64,000 bases of DNA from Altererythrobacter epoxidivorans (GTDB lineage Bacteria > Pseudomonadota > Alphaproteobacteria > Sphingomonadales > Sphingomonadaceae): positions 1,922,001-1,986,000 of the forward strand of contig NZ_CP012669.1 of assembly GCF_001281485.1 (NCBI RefSeq). Reading direction: 5' to 3'. The translations under genes were made by a program, and so were the position numbers. The notes under the pieces are model-generated. The model was given only the letters and a program-made list of their open reading frames with translations, searched no databases and had not been told where the DNA came from. Positions 18,321 to 26,847 of the stretch are shown in pieces. The stretch's first letter is position 1; the number at the start of each line of letters is the position of its first letter.

Positions 18321-19856
18321 ATGAGAAACATCATCCCTGGCGCTGCTCTGGCGCTTCCGCTTGCGGCGCTGGCGCTGCTTCCTTCCGCAGTTTCGGCACA
18401 GTCTGCTCCTGCACCCATGCAGGCGGCAACCAGCGCGGCGAAGGATGCTGCGGAGCGGCAACTTCTCGCCATTGCGCAGATGGACGACGCCGGGCCGAAG
18501 CTGAATGCGGTGATCGCGACCAATCCCGATGCACCCGCGCAGGCAGAAGCCGCCGAGAAGGCGCGGCTTCCACTGGGCGGAATGACCCTGCTGGTGAAGG
18601 ACAATGTCGAAACCAAGGACATGCCGACCACTGCGGGTTCGCTGGCGCTGAAGGATAACAATACCGGCCGCGATGCTCCGCTGGTTGCCCGCCTGCGCGA
18701 TGCTGGCGGCGTCATCCTGGGCAAGACCAACCTGTCCGAATGGGCCAACATCCGCAGTTCCGGTTCGACCAGCGGATGGAGCGCGGTTGGCGGGCAGACC
18801 CGCAACCCGCACGCCACCGACCGCAACACGTGCGGATCGTCCTCTGGCAGCGGTGCTGCCGTGGCTGCAGGATTTGCCTGGGCTGCAATCGGCACGGAAA
18901 CGGACGGATCGATAACCTGCCCCGCCTCGATCAACGGGATCGTCGGCTTCAAGCCTACGGTCGGTTTCGTCAGCCGCACGCATGTCGTCCCGATCAGCCA
19001 CTCGCAGGACACAGCGGGGCCGATGGCACGCAGCAGCTATGTCGCGGCGATGATCATGAACGCGATTGCCGGCAGTGATCCCGCCGATCCCGCAACGGCA
19101 GAAGCTGACGCGCGCAAGGTCGATTTCACACAAGGCATGCTCGACACCAGCCTCAAAGGCGTGCGTTTTGGCGTCATGCGCAAGCAGGTCGGCAGTTTTG
19201 CCCCTGTAACTGAGCTGTTCGAAAAGGCCCTCGAGGACTTGCGCAATGCGGGCGCCGAACTGGTCGAGATCGAATATCAAGACCCGGAAAGCATGGGCGC
19301 GGACGAATTTACCGTACTCCTCTTCGAATTGCGCGAGGACCTCGGCACTTACCTGACCGGATCGCCCGCCGACATTCCGGTACGCTCGCTGGCCGATACC
19401 ATCGCCTTCAACAATGCGAACGCGAAGGACGAACTGCGCTTCTTCAACCAGGACATCTTTGAAATGGCCGAAGCGACGACAGACCGCGAGGCTTATGAGG
19501 CAGCGCGCGCCAATTCGCTGAAACTGGCGGGCAAGGAAGGGATCGACCGGCTGCTTGCCGAAAACAATGTGAGCTTCCTGATCGCTCCGACAACCGGCCC
19601 CGCGTGGCCGATAGACCTGATCTATGGCGATGACTATCCGGGCAGCATCGGCGCAGGTTCACTGGCCGCAATCGCTGGATACCCGCACCTGTCGGTGCCG
19701 ATGGGTTCCATCGAGGGGCTGCCGGTCGGTCTTTCGATCATGGGCGCGAAATGGAACGACCACGAGGTGCTGAAGATGGGCGCCGCATATGAAAGGGCGC
19801 GGACAGCAGAACTGCCCACGCCCTCTTTCAAACCATGGGAACCGGCGGACGACTGA
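18321..19856 (+). CDS. Exported amidase signature family protein
   Basis: Serine hydrolase acting on carbon-nitrogen bonds of amides or peptides, probably in the periplasm. It has 511 residues from the ATG at 18321 (AAGGGG just before it). Residues 1-26 are a signal peptide ending in AVSA. The Ser-cisSer-Lys triad is visible: Lys in LLVKDNVETKD, the Gly/Ser-rich signature CGSSSGSGAAVAAG, and the nucleophile Ser in TETDGSITCPAS. The C-terminal half is typical (YPHLSVPMGSIEGLPVGLSIMG). Similar proteins are annotated as amidase or GatA-like; the signal peptide rules out a tRNA amidotransferase role. Confidence 0.93.
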   Translation: MRNIIPGAALALPLAALALLPSAVSAQSAPAPMQAATSAAKDAAERQLLAIAQMDDAGPKLNAVIATNPDAPAQAEAAEKARLPLGGMTLLVKDNVETKDMPTTAGSLALKDNNTGRDAPLVARLRDAGGVILGKTNLSEWANIRSSGSTSGWSAVGGQTRNPHATDRNTCGSSSGSGAAVAAGFAWAAIGTETDGSITCPASINGIVGFKPTVGFVSRTHVVPISHSQDTAGPMARSSYVAAMIMNAIAGSDPADPATAEADARKVDFTQGMLDTSLKGVRFGVMRKQVGSFAPVTELFEKALEDLRNAGAELVEIEYQDPESMGADEFTVLLFELREDLGTYLTGSPADIPVRSLADTIAFNNANAKDELRFFNQDIFEMAEATTDREAYEAARANSLKLAGKEGIDRLLAENNVSFLIAPTTGPAWPIDLIYGDDYPGSIGAGSLAAIAGYPHLSVPMGSIEGLPVGLSIMGAKWNDHEVLKMGAAYERARTAELPTPSFKPWEPADD

Positions 19857-19865
19857 CCGTCCGCC
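19844..19865. terminator. Hairpin between convergent amidase and trigger factor genes
   Basis: GGCGGACG (19844-19851) pairs perfectly with CGTCCGCC (19858-19865) around a 6-base loop. It spans the amidase stop codon and lies in the 26-base gap between two convergent genes. There is no T-run on either side, so termination strength is uncertain. Confidence 0.4.
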
Positions 19866-19882
19866 ACATTCCGTAAGGCCGA

Positions 19883-21454
19883 TTACTTTTTCGCTGCTGC
19901 CTTCTTGGCAGGTGCCTTCTTGGCCGCAGGCTTCTTCTCGCCCTCGTCCTTCTTGGCGGCAGCCTTTTTCGCCGGAGCCTTCTTGGCCGCAGGCTTCTTC
20001 TCACCTTCGTCCTTCTTGGCAGCAGCCTTCTTTGCAGCCGGCTTCTTGTCCGCGTCGTCCTTCTTGGCAGCGGCCTTCTTCTTGGCCGGAGCCTTCTTCT
20101 TCGCAGCCGGCTTCGCTTCTGCGCTCTCTTCTGCCTCGATAGCGGCTTCGAGCTCTTCCTGCGTCACTTCACGGTCGGTGATTTCAGCCTTGTCGAAGAG
20201 GAAGTCGACAACCTTGTCTTCATAAAGCGGCGCGCGAAGCTGGGCTGCTGCCATCGGCTCCTGCTGCACATACTGGATGAAGCGATCGCGGTCTTCCGGA
20301 CGGTACTGCTGTGCCGCCTGCTGGATCAGCATCGACATTTCCTGACCGGTCACTTCCACGCCATTGGCCTGGCCGATTTCCGAGAGGAGCAGGCCGAGAC
20401 GCACGCGGCGCTCTGCAATCTTGCGATAATCGTCGCGCTCTTCCTGGATTTCCTTCAGCGCTTCCTGCGGATTTTCCTCACGCGAGGCTTCCTGCTGCAG
20501 CTGAGCCCAGATCTGCTGGAATTCGGCGTCGACCATGCCTTCCGGCACGTCGAAGTCATGGCCGGCAGCCAGGGTATCGAGCAGCTGGCGCTTCATCTGC
20601 GTACGGGTGAGGCCGGCGGTCTGCTGTTCCAGCTGGCCGCGGAGCAGTTCCTTGAGCTTGTCGAGGCTGTCGATGCCGAGCTGCTTGGCGAATTCGTCGT
20701 CGACCTTCGTTTCGGTCTCGACCTTCACCTGCTTCACCTTGATATCGAACTGAGCTTCCTGGCCCTTCAGGTTCTCGGCCGGGTAATCTTCGGGGAAGGT
20801 AACGGTGATGGTCTTCTCGTCACCGGTCTTCACGCCCACCAGCTGTTCTTCGAAGCCGGGGATGAACTGGCCCGAACCGATCACCAGCGGAGCGTCTTCG
20901 GCCTTGCCGCCTTCGAATTCCTCGTCGCCGAGACGACCGGTGAAATCGATGATCAGCTGGTCGCCGTCGGCGGCCTTCTTGGTCTTCGGAGCGTCCTTGT
21001 AAGCCTTGTTCTGGCCAGCAATGCTCTTGACCGCATCATCGACCGCTTCGTCCGAAACCGGCACGGTCAGGCGTTCCAGCTTCAGGCCGTCGACCGTCGG
21101 AGCTTCGATGGTCGGAAGCACTTCGAGCTCGACAGTGATCTCGGCATCCTTGCCTTCTTCATAGCCTTCGCCGAGGTCGATCTTGGGCTGCATCGCCGGA
21201 CGCAGTTCCTTGTCGCGCATCAGGCCGTCGACCGAATCGCGGATCACGTCGTTGAGCGTCTGCGCGTGCAGCTGTTCGCCATGCATCTTCTTGATGAGAT
21301 TCGCCGGCACCTTGCCCGGACGGAAGCCCGGCATTTTCACCTGCGGAGCGAGCTTCTTGACCTCGGCCTCGATCTTCTCGGCGATTTCCTTCGCCTTGAT
21401 GGTGATCTGATAGGCGCGCTTGAGGCCTTCGTTGGCGGTTTCCTTGATCTGCAT
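19883..21454 (-). CDS. tig: Trigger factor with long Lys/Ala-rich C-terminal tail
   Basis: Ribosome-bound chaperone and peptidyl-prolyl isomerase. The N-terminal ribosome-binding domain has the signature GFRPGKVP (residues ~44-51), the FKBP domain is at ~150-245 (DQLIIDFTGRLGDEEFEGG) and the helical C-terminal chaperone arms follow to ~430. It is 523 residues against ~430-450 in most bacteria. The extra 77 residues (447-523) are Lys/Ala/Pro repeats like bacterial histone H1-like tails, including two identical 21-residue repeats. The basic tail could add nucleic acid or ribosome affinity. It is convergent with the amidase gene; tRNA-Leu lies upstream. Confidence 0.97.
   Translation of the reverse strand: MQIKETANEGLKRAYQITIKAKEIAEKIEAEVKKLAPQVKMPGFRPGKVPANLIKKMHGEQLHAQTLNDVIRDSVDGLMRDKELRPAMQPKIDLGEGYEEGKDAEITVELEVLPTIEAPTVDGLKLERLTVPVSDEAVDDAVKSIAGQNKAYKDAPKTKKAADGDQLIIDFTGRLGDEEFEGGKAEDAPLVIGSGQFIPGFEEQLVGVKTGDEKTITVTFPEDYPAENLKGQEAQFDIKVKQVKVETETKVDDEFAKQLGIDSLDKLKELLRGQLEQQTAGLTRTQMKRQLLDTLAAGHDFDVPEGMVDAEFQQIWAQLQQEASREENPQEALKEIQEERDDYRKIAERRVRLGLLLSEIGQANGVEVTGQEMSMLIQQAAQQYRPEDRDRFIQYVQQEPMAAAQLRAPLYEDKVVDFLFDKAEITDREVTQEELEAAIEAEESAEAKPAAKKKAPAKKKAAAKKDDADKKPAAKKAAAKKDEGEKKPAAKKAPAKKAAAKKDEGEKKPAAKKAPAKKAAAKK
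19886..20059 (-). repeat. Tandem repeats encoding the trigger factor tail
   Basis: Two 63-base units (19886-19948 and 19949-20011) each encode the same 21 residues, beginning DEGEKKPAAKK. A shorter 48-base variant (20012-20059) encodes DDADKKPAAKKAAAKK. The repeats are near-identical at the DNA level, so copy number may vary between strains. Confidence 0.85.
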
Positions 21455-21526
21455 GGGATTAAAACTGATGCCTTTTCAACAAATTCGTCATGATCGAGAC
21501 CCGCTCGAGGAGTGTAGCGAGCGGAT

Positions 21527-21611
21527 TGGTGCGGGCGAAGGGACTCGAACCCCCACATCTTGCGATACCAGAACCTAAATCTGGCGCGTCTACCAGTTCC
21601 GCCACGCCCGC
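21527..21611 (-). tRNA. tRNA-Leu, anticodon TAG
   Basis: Read on the minus strand the 85 bases fold into a class II tRNA: acceptor GCGGGCG pairs with CGCCCGC, D-arm GGCGGAACTGGTAGACGC, anticodon stem CCAGA/TCTGG around TTTAGGT (anticodon TAG), a variable arm, and the T-loop GGTTCGAGTCC. The 3' CCA is encoded. Confidence 0.97.
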
Positions 21612-21711
21612 AACCCGAACGAAGCCGCGCGTGAGGCGCGGCCGCCACGCGTGTAGGGGAGCGCCATTAATCGGGCCTGCACAAAAGGGCAAGCTCCGCG
21701 ATGCTCTGGAC

Positions 21712-21737
21712 GGAACATTGCCTGTGCTACAAGCGTT
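21712..21737 (+). promoter_or_regulatory. Predicted EcfG (general stress response) promoter
   Basis: GGAAC (21712-21716), a 17-base spacer and CGTT (21734-21737) match the alphaproteobacterial EcfG consensus GGAAC-N16/17-CGTT in every position. It lies 30 bases before the ATG of the proline-rich small protein, with no other gene between, and the same architecture recurs at 39904-39928. Confidence 0.75.
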
Positions 21738-21766
21738 GTAACCTTGCCTTTCGACGGAGGATTACA

Positions 21767-21937
21767 ATGGCAACCCAGCCCGGACCTGAAATCGATCCCA
21801 CTTCCCCGCCCGAGACACCGCCCGAATCGCCTCCGGCCGAAACGCCGTTCGAACAACCGCCGGAAGTGAACCCGCCCTCACCCGACTTCGACCAGCCCGA
21901 CCGCGGGCCGATGGAAACGCCGCCTCCGCCCGATTGA
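21767..21937 (+). CDS. Proline-rich 56-residue protein under an EcfG-type promoter
   Basis: A tiny acidic protein: over a third of its residues are Pro, with many Glu/Asp (ETPPESPPAETPFEQPPE). It has no signal peptide, no membrane segment and no Cys, and is expected to be disordered. I recognise no family. Support for a real gene is a perfect GGAGG with 6-base spacing before the ATG at 21767 and a consensus EcfG promoter 30 bases upstream. The start context GGAGGATTACAATG nearly matches that of the other EcfG-type gene at 39882. Expression in stress or stationary phase is the inference; function unknown. Confidence 0.75.
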   Translation: MATQPGPEIDPTSPPETPPESPPAETPFEQPPEVNPPSPDFDQPDRGPMETPPPPD

Positions 21938-21990
21938 GCGCTTGCGAATGATGTTGCCGATCAATGCGCAGCGCAGTAACGGGCCACCGC

Positions 21991-22275
21991 ATGAGCGAAG
22001 ATAACACCCAGGACACCCCGCCTGACCACCTGTCGGTCAACCCGCGGAGCGAGTTTTTCGACGCCGACAAGCTGCAGCGCGGCGTCGGCATCCGGTTCAA
22101 GGACCGCGTGCGCACGGACATCGAGGAATATTGCATTTCCGAAGGCTGGGTGCGCGTGCAGGCCGGCCGGTCGATGGACCGCAAGGGCCAGCCGCTGACG
22201 ATCAAGCTGACCGGTCCGGTCGAAGCCTGGTACGAAGATCTCGGCGAGAACCCGCCGGTCGCCAAGAAAGACTGA
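21991..22275 (+). CDS. DUF3297 family protein
   Basis: A 94-residue cytoplasmic protein of the widespread DUF3297 family, with the conserved segments DTPPDHLSVNPRSEFFD, GVGIRFKDR, EEYCISEGWVRVQAG and GQPLTIKLTGPVE. No biochemical role is established for the family. The start at 21991 gives the usual N-terminus; an ATG nine codons upstream (21964) is possible but adds unrelated residues. It sits 53 bases after the proline-rich gene and 63 bases before der, on the same strand, so it could belong to either transcript. Confidence 0.88.
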   Translation: MSEDNTQDTPPDHLSVNPRSEFFDADKLQRGVGIRFKDRVRTDIEEYCISEGWVRVQAGRSMDRKGQPLTIKLTGPVEAWYEDLGENPPVAKKD

Positions 22276-22338
22276 CGGACCTGGCACGCTTGCCCGAAGC
22301 TTGCGCTCAGGCAGCTTAAGGGCCACTTGCAGGCAATC

Positions 22339-23727
22339 ATGAAACCCCAGGTCATCATTATCGGCCGCCCGAACGTCGGCAAGTCCACCCTGTTCAACCG
22401 GCTGGTGGGCAAGAAACTCGCGCTGGTCGACGACCAGCCGGGAGTGACGCGCGACCGCCGCATGGGCGATGCAGAACTCGCCGGAATGTCTTTCACCGTA
22501 GTCGATACCGCCGGGTGGGAGGACGAGGACCCCGACACGCTGCCGGGCCGTATGCGCATGCAGACCGAAGTTAGCCTCGAAGGGGCCGATGCCGCGATGT
22601 TCGTGATCGATGCGCGCGCTGGCATCACTCCCCTGGATGAAGAAATCGCGCGCTGGCTGCGCGAACAGGAAGTGCCGGTGGTGCTGGTCGCCAACAAGGC
22701 CGAGGGCAAGGCAGGCGAAGCAGGCCTGTACGAAAGCTATTCGCTGGGCCTTGGCGAACCCATCGGTGTTTCAGCCGAACACGGCGAAGGCATTGCCGAC
22801 CTTTTCGGTGCTCTCTGGCCGATTATCGGCGCCAAGTCCGAGGCTGCCGAAGCCGCCGCCGAATTTGCCGCCAGCGAGGACGATGACGAGACTCTTGGCC
22901 CGCTGAAGCTGGCAATCGTGGGCCGCCCCAATGCGGGCAAGTCCACTCTGATCAACCAATTGCTGGGCGAAGATCGCCTGCTGACCGGTCCCGAGGCCGG
23001 CATTACCCGCGACTCCATCGCGATCGACTGGAACTGGACCGATCCGAAAACCGGCGAAAACCGCGAAATCCGCCTGATCGATACGGCCGGCATGCGCAAG
23101 AAGGCGCGCGTCGTCGAAAAGCTCGAGAAACTGTCAGTTGCCGACGCCCGCCGCGCCGTCGATTTTGCAGAAGTCGTCGTGCTGCTGCTCGATGCGACAC
23201 AGGGGCTCGAGCACCAGGATCTCAAGATCGCCGATCTCGTCCTGCAGGAAGGTCGCGCGCTTATGGTCGCGATCAACAAGTGGGATATCGCAGAAGACGC
23301 CTCCGCGCTGTTCAATGGCATCCGCGCCGCACTCGACGACGGGCTGGCGCAAGTACGCGGCCTGCCGCTGATTGCCGTGAGCGCAAAGACCGGCAAGGGC
23401 CTCGACCAGATGCTCGGTGCCGCATTCGAATTGCGCGAAAGCTGGTCGAAACGCGTTCCGACCGCCGCCCTCAATCGCTGGTTCGACGATGCGCTGGAAG
23501 CAAATCCGCCCCCAGCGCCCAAGGGCAAACGTATCAAGCTGCGCTACATCACGCAGGCTGGCACGAGGCCGCCGCGCTTTGTCGTTTTCGGCACCAGGCT
23601 CGACATGTTGCCGAAGAGCTACGAACGCTATCTCGTGAACGGCATCCGCAGCAAGCTGGGCTTCGAGGCCGTTCCGGTACGGGTCGTGCTCAAGAGCCCG
23701 AAGAACCCCTTCGAAACGAAGGATTGA
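22339..23727 (+). CDS. der: Ribosome assembly GTPase Der (EngA)
   Basis: Essential double GTPase for 50S subunit maturation. It has 462 residues. The first G domain has GRPNVGKST, DTAGWED and NKAEGK (Glu in place of the usual Asp of NKxD, common in this group). The second has GRPNAGKST, DTAGMRKK and NKWD. A KH-like RNA-binding domain closes the protein (ITQAGTRPPRFVVFG). An acidic linker (EFAASEDDDETLG) joins the G domains. The start is the ATG at 22339; a TTG four codons upstream is less likely. A DUF2721 gene follows 2 bases after the stop, implying one operon. Confidence 0.97.
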   Translation: MKPQVIIIGRPNVGKSTLFNRLVGKKLALVDDQPGVTRDRRMGDAELAGMSFTVVDTAGWEDEDPDTLPGRMRMQTEVSLEGADAAMFVIDARAGITPLDEEIARWLREQEVPVVLVANKAEGKAGEAGLYESYSLGLGEPIGVSAEHGEGIADLFGALWPIIGAKSEAAEAAAEFAASEDDDETLGPLKLAIVGRPNAGKSTLINQLLGEDRLLTGPEAGITRDSIAIDWNWTDPKTGENREIRLIDTAGMRKKARVVEKLEKLSVADARRAVDFAEVVVLLLDATQGLEHQDLKIADLVLQEGRALMVAINKWDIAEDASALFNGIRAALDDGLAQVRGLPLIAVSAKTGKGLDQMLGAAFELRESWSKRVPTAALNRWFDDALEANPPPAPKGKRIKLRYITQAGTRPPRFVVFGTRLDMLPKSYERYLVNGIRSKLGFEAVPVRVVLKSPKNPFETKD

Positions 23728-23729
23728 GC

Positions 23730-24224
23730 ATGCTCGACCTTCTCGCTTCCGACCACACATTGGCAGCGGAACTGCTCGAACGTACCGCCAGCACCGTCCG
23801 CGTACAGGAAATCGTGCGCCTCAGCCTTGCACCCGCTTTCCTGCTCGCCGGTATCGGCGCGATCATGAACGTCATGATGACGCGCCTGATCTGGGTCGCG
23901 GAACGGATCGAGCGGCTGGAAGTGCGGATGGAAGAAGAGCACACATTGCGCGAGGAAAAGGAGCTCGACTGGCTCCGCAACCGCCGCAAGCTTGCGCAGC
24001 GCGCCGTCATGTTCAGCACATCGGCCGCGCTCACCATCAGTATCGTGATCGTGCTGCTGTTCGTCAGCGCCTTCATCACTCCGCAGATCGGTAGCCTGAC
24101 CGCTGTCGCATGGATCCTGACCATGCTGCTGCTGAGTACAGGGCTGATGCTGTTTGCGCGCGAAACGATCGTGGCCGCACGCGGCCATCGCAAGGTCGAG
24201 GAAATCGAGGAGCGAGAGGGCTGA
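23730..24224 (+). CDS. DUF2721 family membrane protein
   Basis: A 164-residue inner membrane protein with three predicted helices (about 30-52, 95-118 and 123-145) and a charged segment between helices 1 and 2 (VAERIERLEVRMEEEHTLREE region, ~53-88) likely to be a coiled coil in the cytoplasm. DUF2721 members have no known activity. The ATG at 23730 is 2 bases beyond the der stop, so the pair is co-transcribed. The end is convergent with the DUF418 gene with a 22-base gap. Confidence 0.88.
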   Translation: MLDLLASDHTLAAELLERTASTVRVQEIVRLSLAPAFLLAGIGAIMNVMMTRLIWVAERIERLEVRMEEEHTLREEKELDWLRNRRKLAQRAVMFSTSAALTISIVIVLLFVSAFITPQIGSLTAVAWILTMLLLSTGLMLFARETIVAARGHRKVEEIEEREG

Positions 24225-24246
24225 TTCCCGCTCCCCGAAACCGAGA

Positions 24247-25563
24247 TTAGCGCTTCAGCGGAAACAGCTTGCCGTAGGTCAGGCAACGCCACAGCCATTC
24301 GAGAGGGCCATAGCGGAACCGCGCGAGCCAGGCTTTCGACCAGAACAGCATGAGCACCCAGGTCACCAGCACCACCCCGAACAATTCGACCCGCGACAGC
24401 CTGCCGAACAAGCCGAAGGCCCAGCCGTGGAAGACGAACATCATCAGGATCGACGTTCCGAGATAGTTGGTGAAGGCCATTCTCCCGGCGGCGACGAAAC
24501 GCTGGCCGATCGCACTTTGCGATGCAACGGGCGCATAAACCACGAACAGCGAAAGCAAGCCGAACACGGTCATCAGGTGCGGCACACCGCCCAAACCGTT
24601 GAACACGAACATGGTGGTGAAGAAGCTGAACCCGGTCGTGTACGGCCAAAGTCCGGCCAGTAGCGACAGAACAACGCCCACGATCACGCCGGACCAGCCC
24701 CACCGCCTCAGCTTGGCTTCGGAAAATTGGCCATGGAACATGCCGAGCCGATACAGCGCGCTGCCTATAAGGATCAGGCCAAAGGTCTCACCCATTCCGG
24801 CGAAGATCAGTTCCTGGACCAACTGCCCCCACTCGCCCAATTGGCGCTCGACCACATCGGCATATGAGCCATCTTGGTAGATTGCAGTGACTTGCTTGGA
24901 ATCGGTCAGGATCTTTTCTTCCGTCCCCTCCAGCTGCGCCCTCGCTTCTTCAGGCACCTGCGCATTGACGGCGGGGATTTCCGCTGCCGCGTAGTTCATG
25001 CCCATGAGTACGGTCATCAGCAGGGTGCCGACCGCAAGGACACCGATCCCCACCTTGAGCTGGGTCTTCGGCTGCCATTTCAGGGTAAGCAAGGCGACCA
25101 TGCCCCACACCGAATATAGCGTCAGGATGTCACCGCCCCAGATCAGGAAATAGTGGCTGAGGCCGAACAACATGAGGATGATCAGCCGGCGGAATTGCAG
25201 CCACCGCGTTGCCCCGCGCGCCCAGGCGCGTTCCATGAACAGATATATGCCCGCTCCGAACAGGAGGGTGAACAGGCCGCGGAACTTTCCGTCGATGACA
25301 GCGAACTGGAACAGCCAGACAGCCTCGTCCGCGGGCGTGGTGCCCGTCGCAAGCGCCGGAGGCCAGAAATAGGCCATGAATGGATGCCCGAAGGCCGTGA
25401 TATTGGCGAACAGGATGCCGAGCACGGCAATGCCGCGGATGAAATCCAGCGTTACGATCCGGTCCGCAGCCGCGACGGGTTGCTGATCGGGCGTGTGAGC
25501 GACTTCGCCAGTTGCGTACATTTCTGCCGCGACTGCCGCCGGTATATTTTCGTTCTCGCTCAT
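24247..25563 (-). CDS. DUF418 (YeiB-like) multi-pass membrane protein
   Basis: A 438-residue inner membrane protein. The segment RIVTLDFIRGIAVLGILFAN after a 34-residue polar N-terminus is the hallmark of the DUF418/acyltransferase_3-like superfamily, and the C-terminal DUF418 region contains GRMAFTNYLGTSILM and a final PLEWLWRCLTYGK. About ten transmembrane helices are visible, with a large soluble loop (~205-255) rich in Glu and Gln. Relatives are proposed transporters or acyl-group transferases, none well proven. The ATG at 25563 follows GGGGGA. It is downstream of, and on the same strand as, the SEL1-SPOR gene (41-base gap). Confidence 0.9.
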   Translation of the reverse strand: MSENENIPAAVAAEMYATGEVAHTPDQQPVAAADRIVTLDFIRGIAVLGILFANITAFGHPFMAYFWPPALATGTTPADEAVWLFQFAVIDGKFRGLFTLLFGAGIYLFMERAWARGATRWLQFRRLIILMLFGLSHYFLIWGGDILTLYSVWGMVALLTLKWQPKTQLKVGIGVLAVGTLLMTVLMGMNYAAAEIPAVNAQVPEEARAQLEGTEEKILTDSKQVTAIYQDGSYADVVERQLGEWGQLVQELIFAGMGETFGLILIGSALYRLGMFHGQFSEAKLRRWGWSGVIVGVVLSLLAGLWPYTTGFSFFTTMFVFNGLGGVPHLMTVFGLLSLFVVYAPVASQSAIGQRFVAAGRMAFTNYLGTSILMMFVFHGWAFGLFGRLSRVELFGVVLVTWVLMLFWSKAWLARFRYGPLEWLWRCLTYGKLFPLKR

Positions 25564-25604
25564 GAAATCCCCCCAGATTTGATCTGGAAGGGAATGTGCC
25601 TCAA

Positions 25605-26651
25605 TCAGTTACGCGTCACAAGACAGTCCTGACCGGACGCCTTCAATGCTCGACAAGCGTCTTGCGCCGCGGATTGCGTGTCGAACCCGCCCGCGAGCAA
25701 TTTCGTGACCCGGCCAGCCGGTACCTTCAGCTTTTTCGCACCAGCGAGCTCGCTGCGAGCAGAGAGTTTCGTCCAGAGCTTGTCCGCGTTTCCGGCAACG
25801 CCGAATGCGCCAAGTTGCACGGCCCATGGTCCATTTCCTCTGGTGGCCGATGCTCTCGCCACCACGGATGCAGCGACGGGTTCGGGCACTGCGACGACAG
25901 GCGTGCGAACTTCGGGCGTGACGCCAGGTGCGATTGCGAAGTCAGCACCAAGTCGCGACGGAGCAATAGGGACCGTGGCGACCGGACGCGGAATGGCCGG
26001 AGTGAGATCGGCCTTGGGCGGTCCGGCGTGATCGAGATCGGCTGCAGCCATTTCGGCGCTCCGCCGGGCGTCGCTTTGCGCCTTGATCTCGACCGCGAGG
26101 ACCTGCGCCTTTTCGCGGTCCGGAAGCGGGATGAAGCTATCCATTTGCTGGAGCGCGCCGGCTGCTTGCGGCAGTCCCGATGCATTGGCGAGCGTCATCA
26201 GCGCATAGGCACGCGGCCAGTCCTTTTCAGCAAGGTCAGCGTTGAAATAGGCAAGACCCAGGACATATTGTGCGCGCGGATCGCCGCGGTCGGAAGCGGC
26301 CCTGACGAACGGCATGGCCTCTGCCCGTTTGCCCTGCTGGAAAAGCAGCAGCCCATAATTGTCGGCAGCTTTCAGGTGACCGCGCTCGGTCGCCTTGCGA
26401 TAAAGTTCGCGAGCAGCCTCGAGATCGGCGGGAACGCCGCGACCCAGCCTGTAAGCCTGCGCCAGGTTGAACTGCGCATCGGCATCGCCATTGGCCGCCG
26501 GGCCCTTCCATTCTGCCACGGCAGCTGCGAAATCGCCCCTCGTCCAGGCATCGACGCCATCTTTCACACCGGCCGAAAGAGGCGCGGCTGCGCAGATGGC
26601 GACGACCGATGCAGCGGCACAGATTTTTTGCCAGGCAGTCGAATTAATCAC
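25605..26651 (-). CDS. SEL1-repeat and SPOR-domain exported protein
   Basis: A 348-residue protein with a signal peptide (residues 1-28, ending PLSAG), SEL1/TPR-like repeats at ~35-170 (ANGDADAQFNLAQAYRLGRG, DRGDPRAQYVLGLAYFN), a Pro/Ala-rich linker, and a SPOR domain at ~272-348 (WAVQLGAFGVAGNADKLW). SPOR domains bind denuded glycan strands of septal peptidoglycan, so a periplasmic septum-associated role is likely. The GTG at 26651 is chosen because AAGGGGAC precedes it with suitable spacing. It is transcribed divergently from the ParA-like gene, and a second SPOR protein is encoded 1.5 kb away on the other side. Confidence 0.9.
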   Translation of the reverse strand: MINSTAWQKICAAASVVAICAAAPLSAGVKDGVDAWTRGDFAAAVAEWKGPAANGDADAQFNLAQAYRLGRGVPADLEAARELYRKATERGHLKAADNYGLLLFQQGKRAEAMPFVRAASDRGDPRAQYVLGLAYFNADLAEKDWPRAYALMTLANASGLPQAAGALQQMDSFIPLPDREKAQVLAVEIKAQSDARRSAEMAAADLDHAGPPKADLTPAIPRPVATVPIAPSRLGADFAIAPGVTPEVRTPVVAVPEPVAASVVARASATRGNGPWAVQLGAFGVAGNADKLWTKLSARSELAGAKKLKVPAGRVTKLLAGGFDTQSAAQDACRALKASGQDCLVTRN

Positions 26652-26758
26652 GGTTAGTCCCCTTGAGTGGCTCTATTGCCCGCCAGCATAAGCGCGACAT
26701 GGTAAACCGGCGGTTAGCAAAGATACCGAGCCCGAGAGGCCAAGCCGGACCACGGCCA

Positions 26759-26773
26759 TTAACCCAATATTAG
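26759..26773. promoter_or_regulatory. Near-consensus CtrA site in the divergent SPOR/parA-like region
   Basis: TTAA (26759-26762), 7 bases, then TTAG (26770-26773) differs by one base from the CtrA consensus TTAA-N7-TTAA. It lies in the 196-base gap between the divergent SEL1-SPOR and ParA-like genes. A 5-bp hairpin with a TTCG loop (26802-26815) is closer to the ParA-like gene. A single near-match can occur by chance. Confidence 0.3.
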
Positions 26774-26847
26774 GGGTATCCTGCGATCCCAGCGATGAAA
26801 GCCGTTTTCGAACGGAGATTGTTGGGCAAACCAGGGGGACCCAATCG

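Noticed and set aside
19886..20059. CRISPR-like tandem repeats
   Set aside because: Repeats are contiguous without spacers and are in frame as the trigger factor tail.
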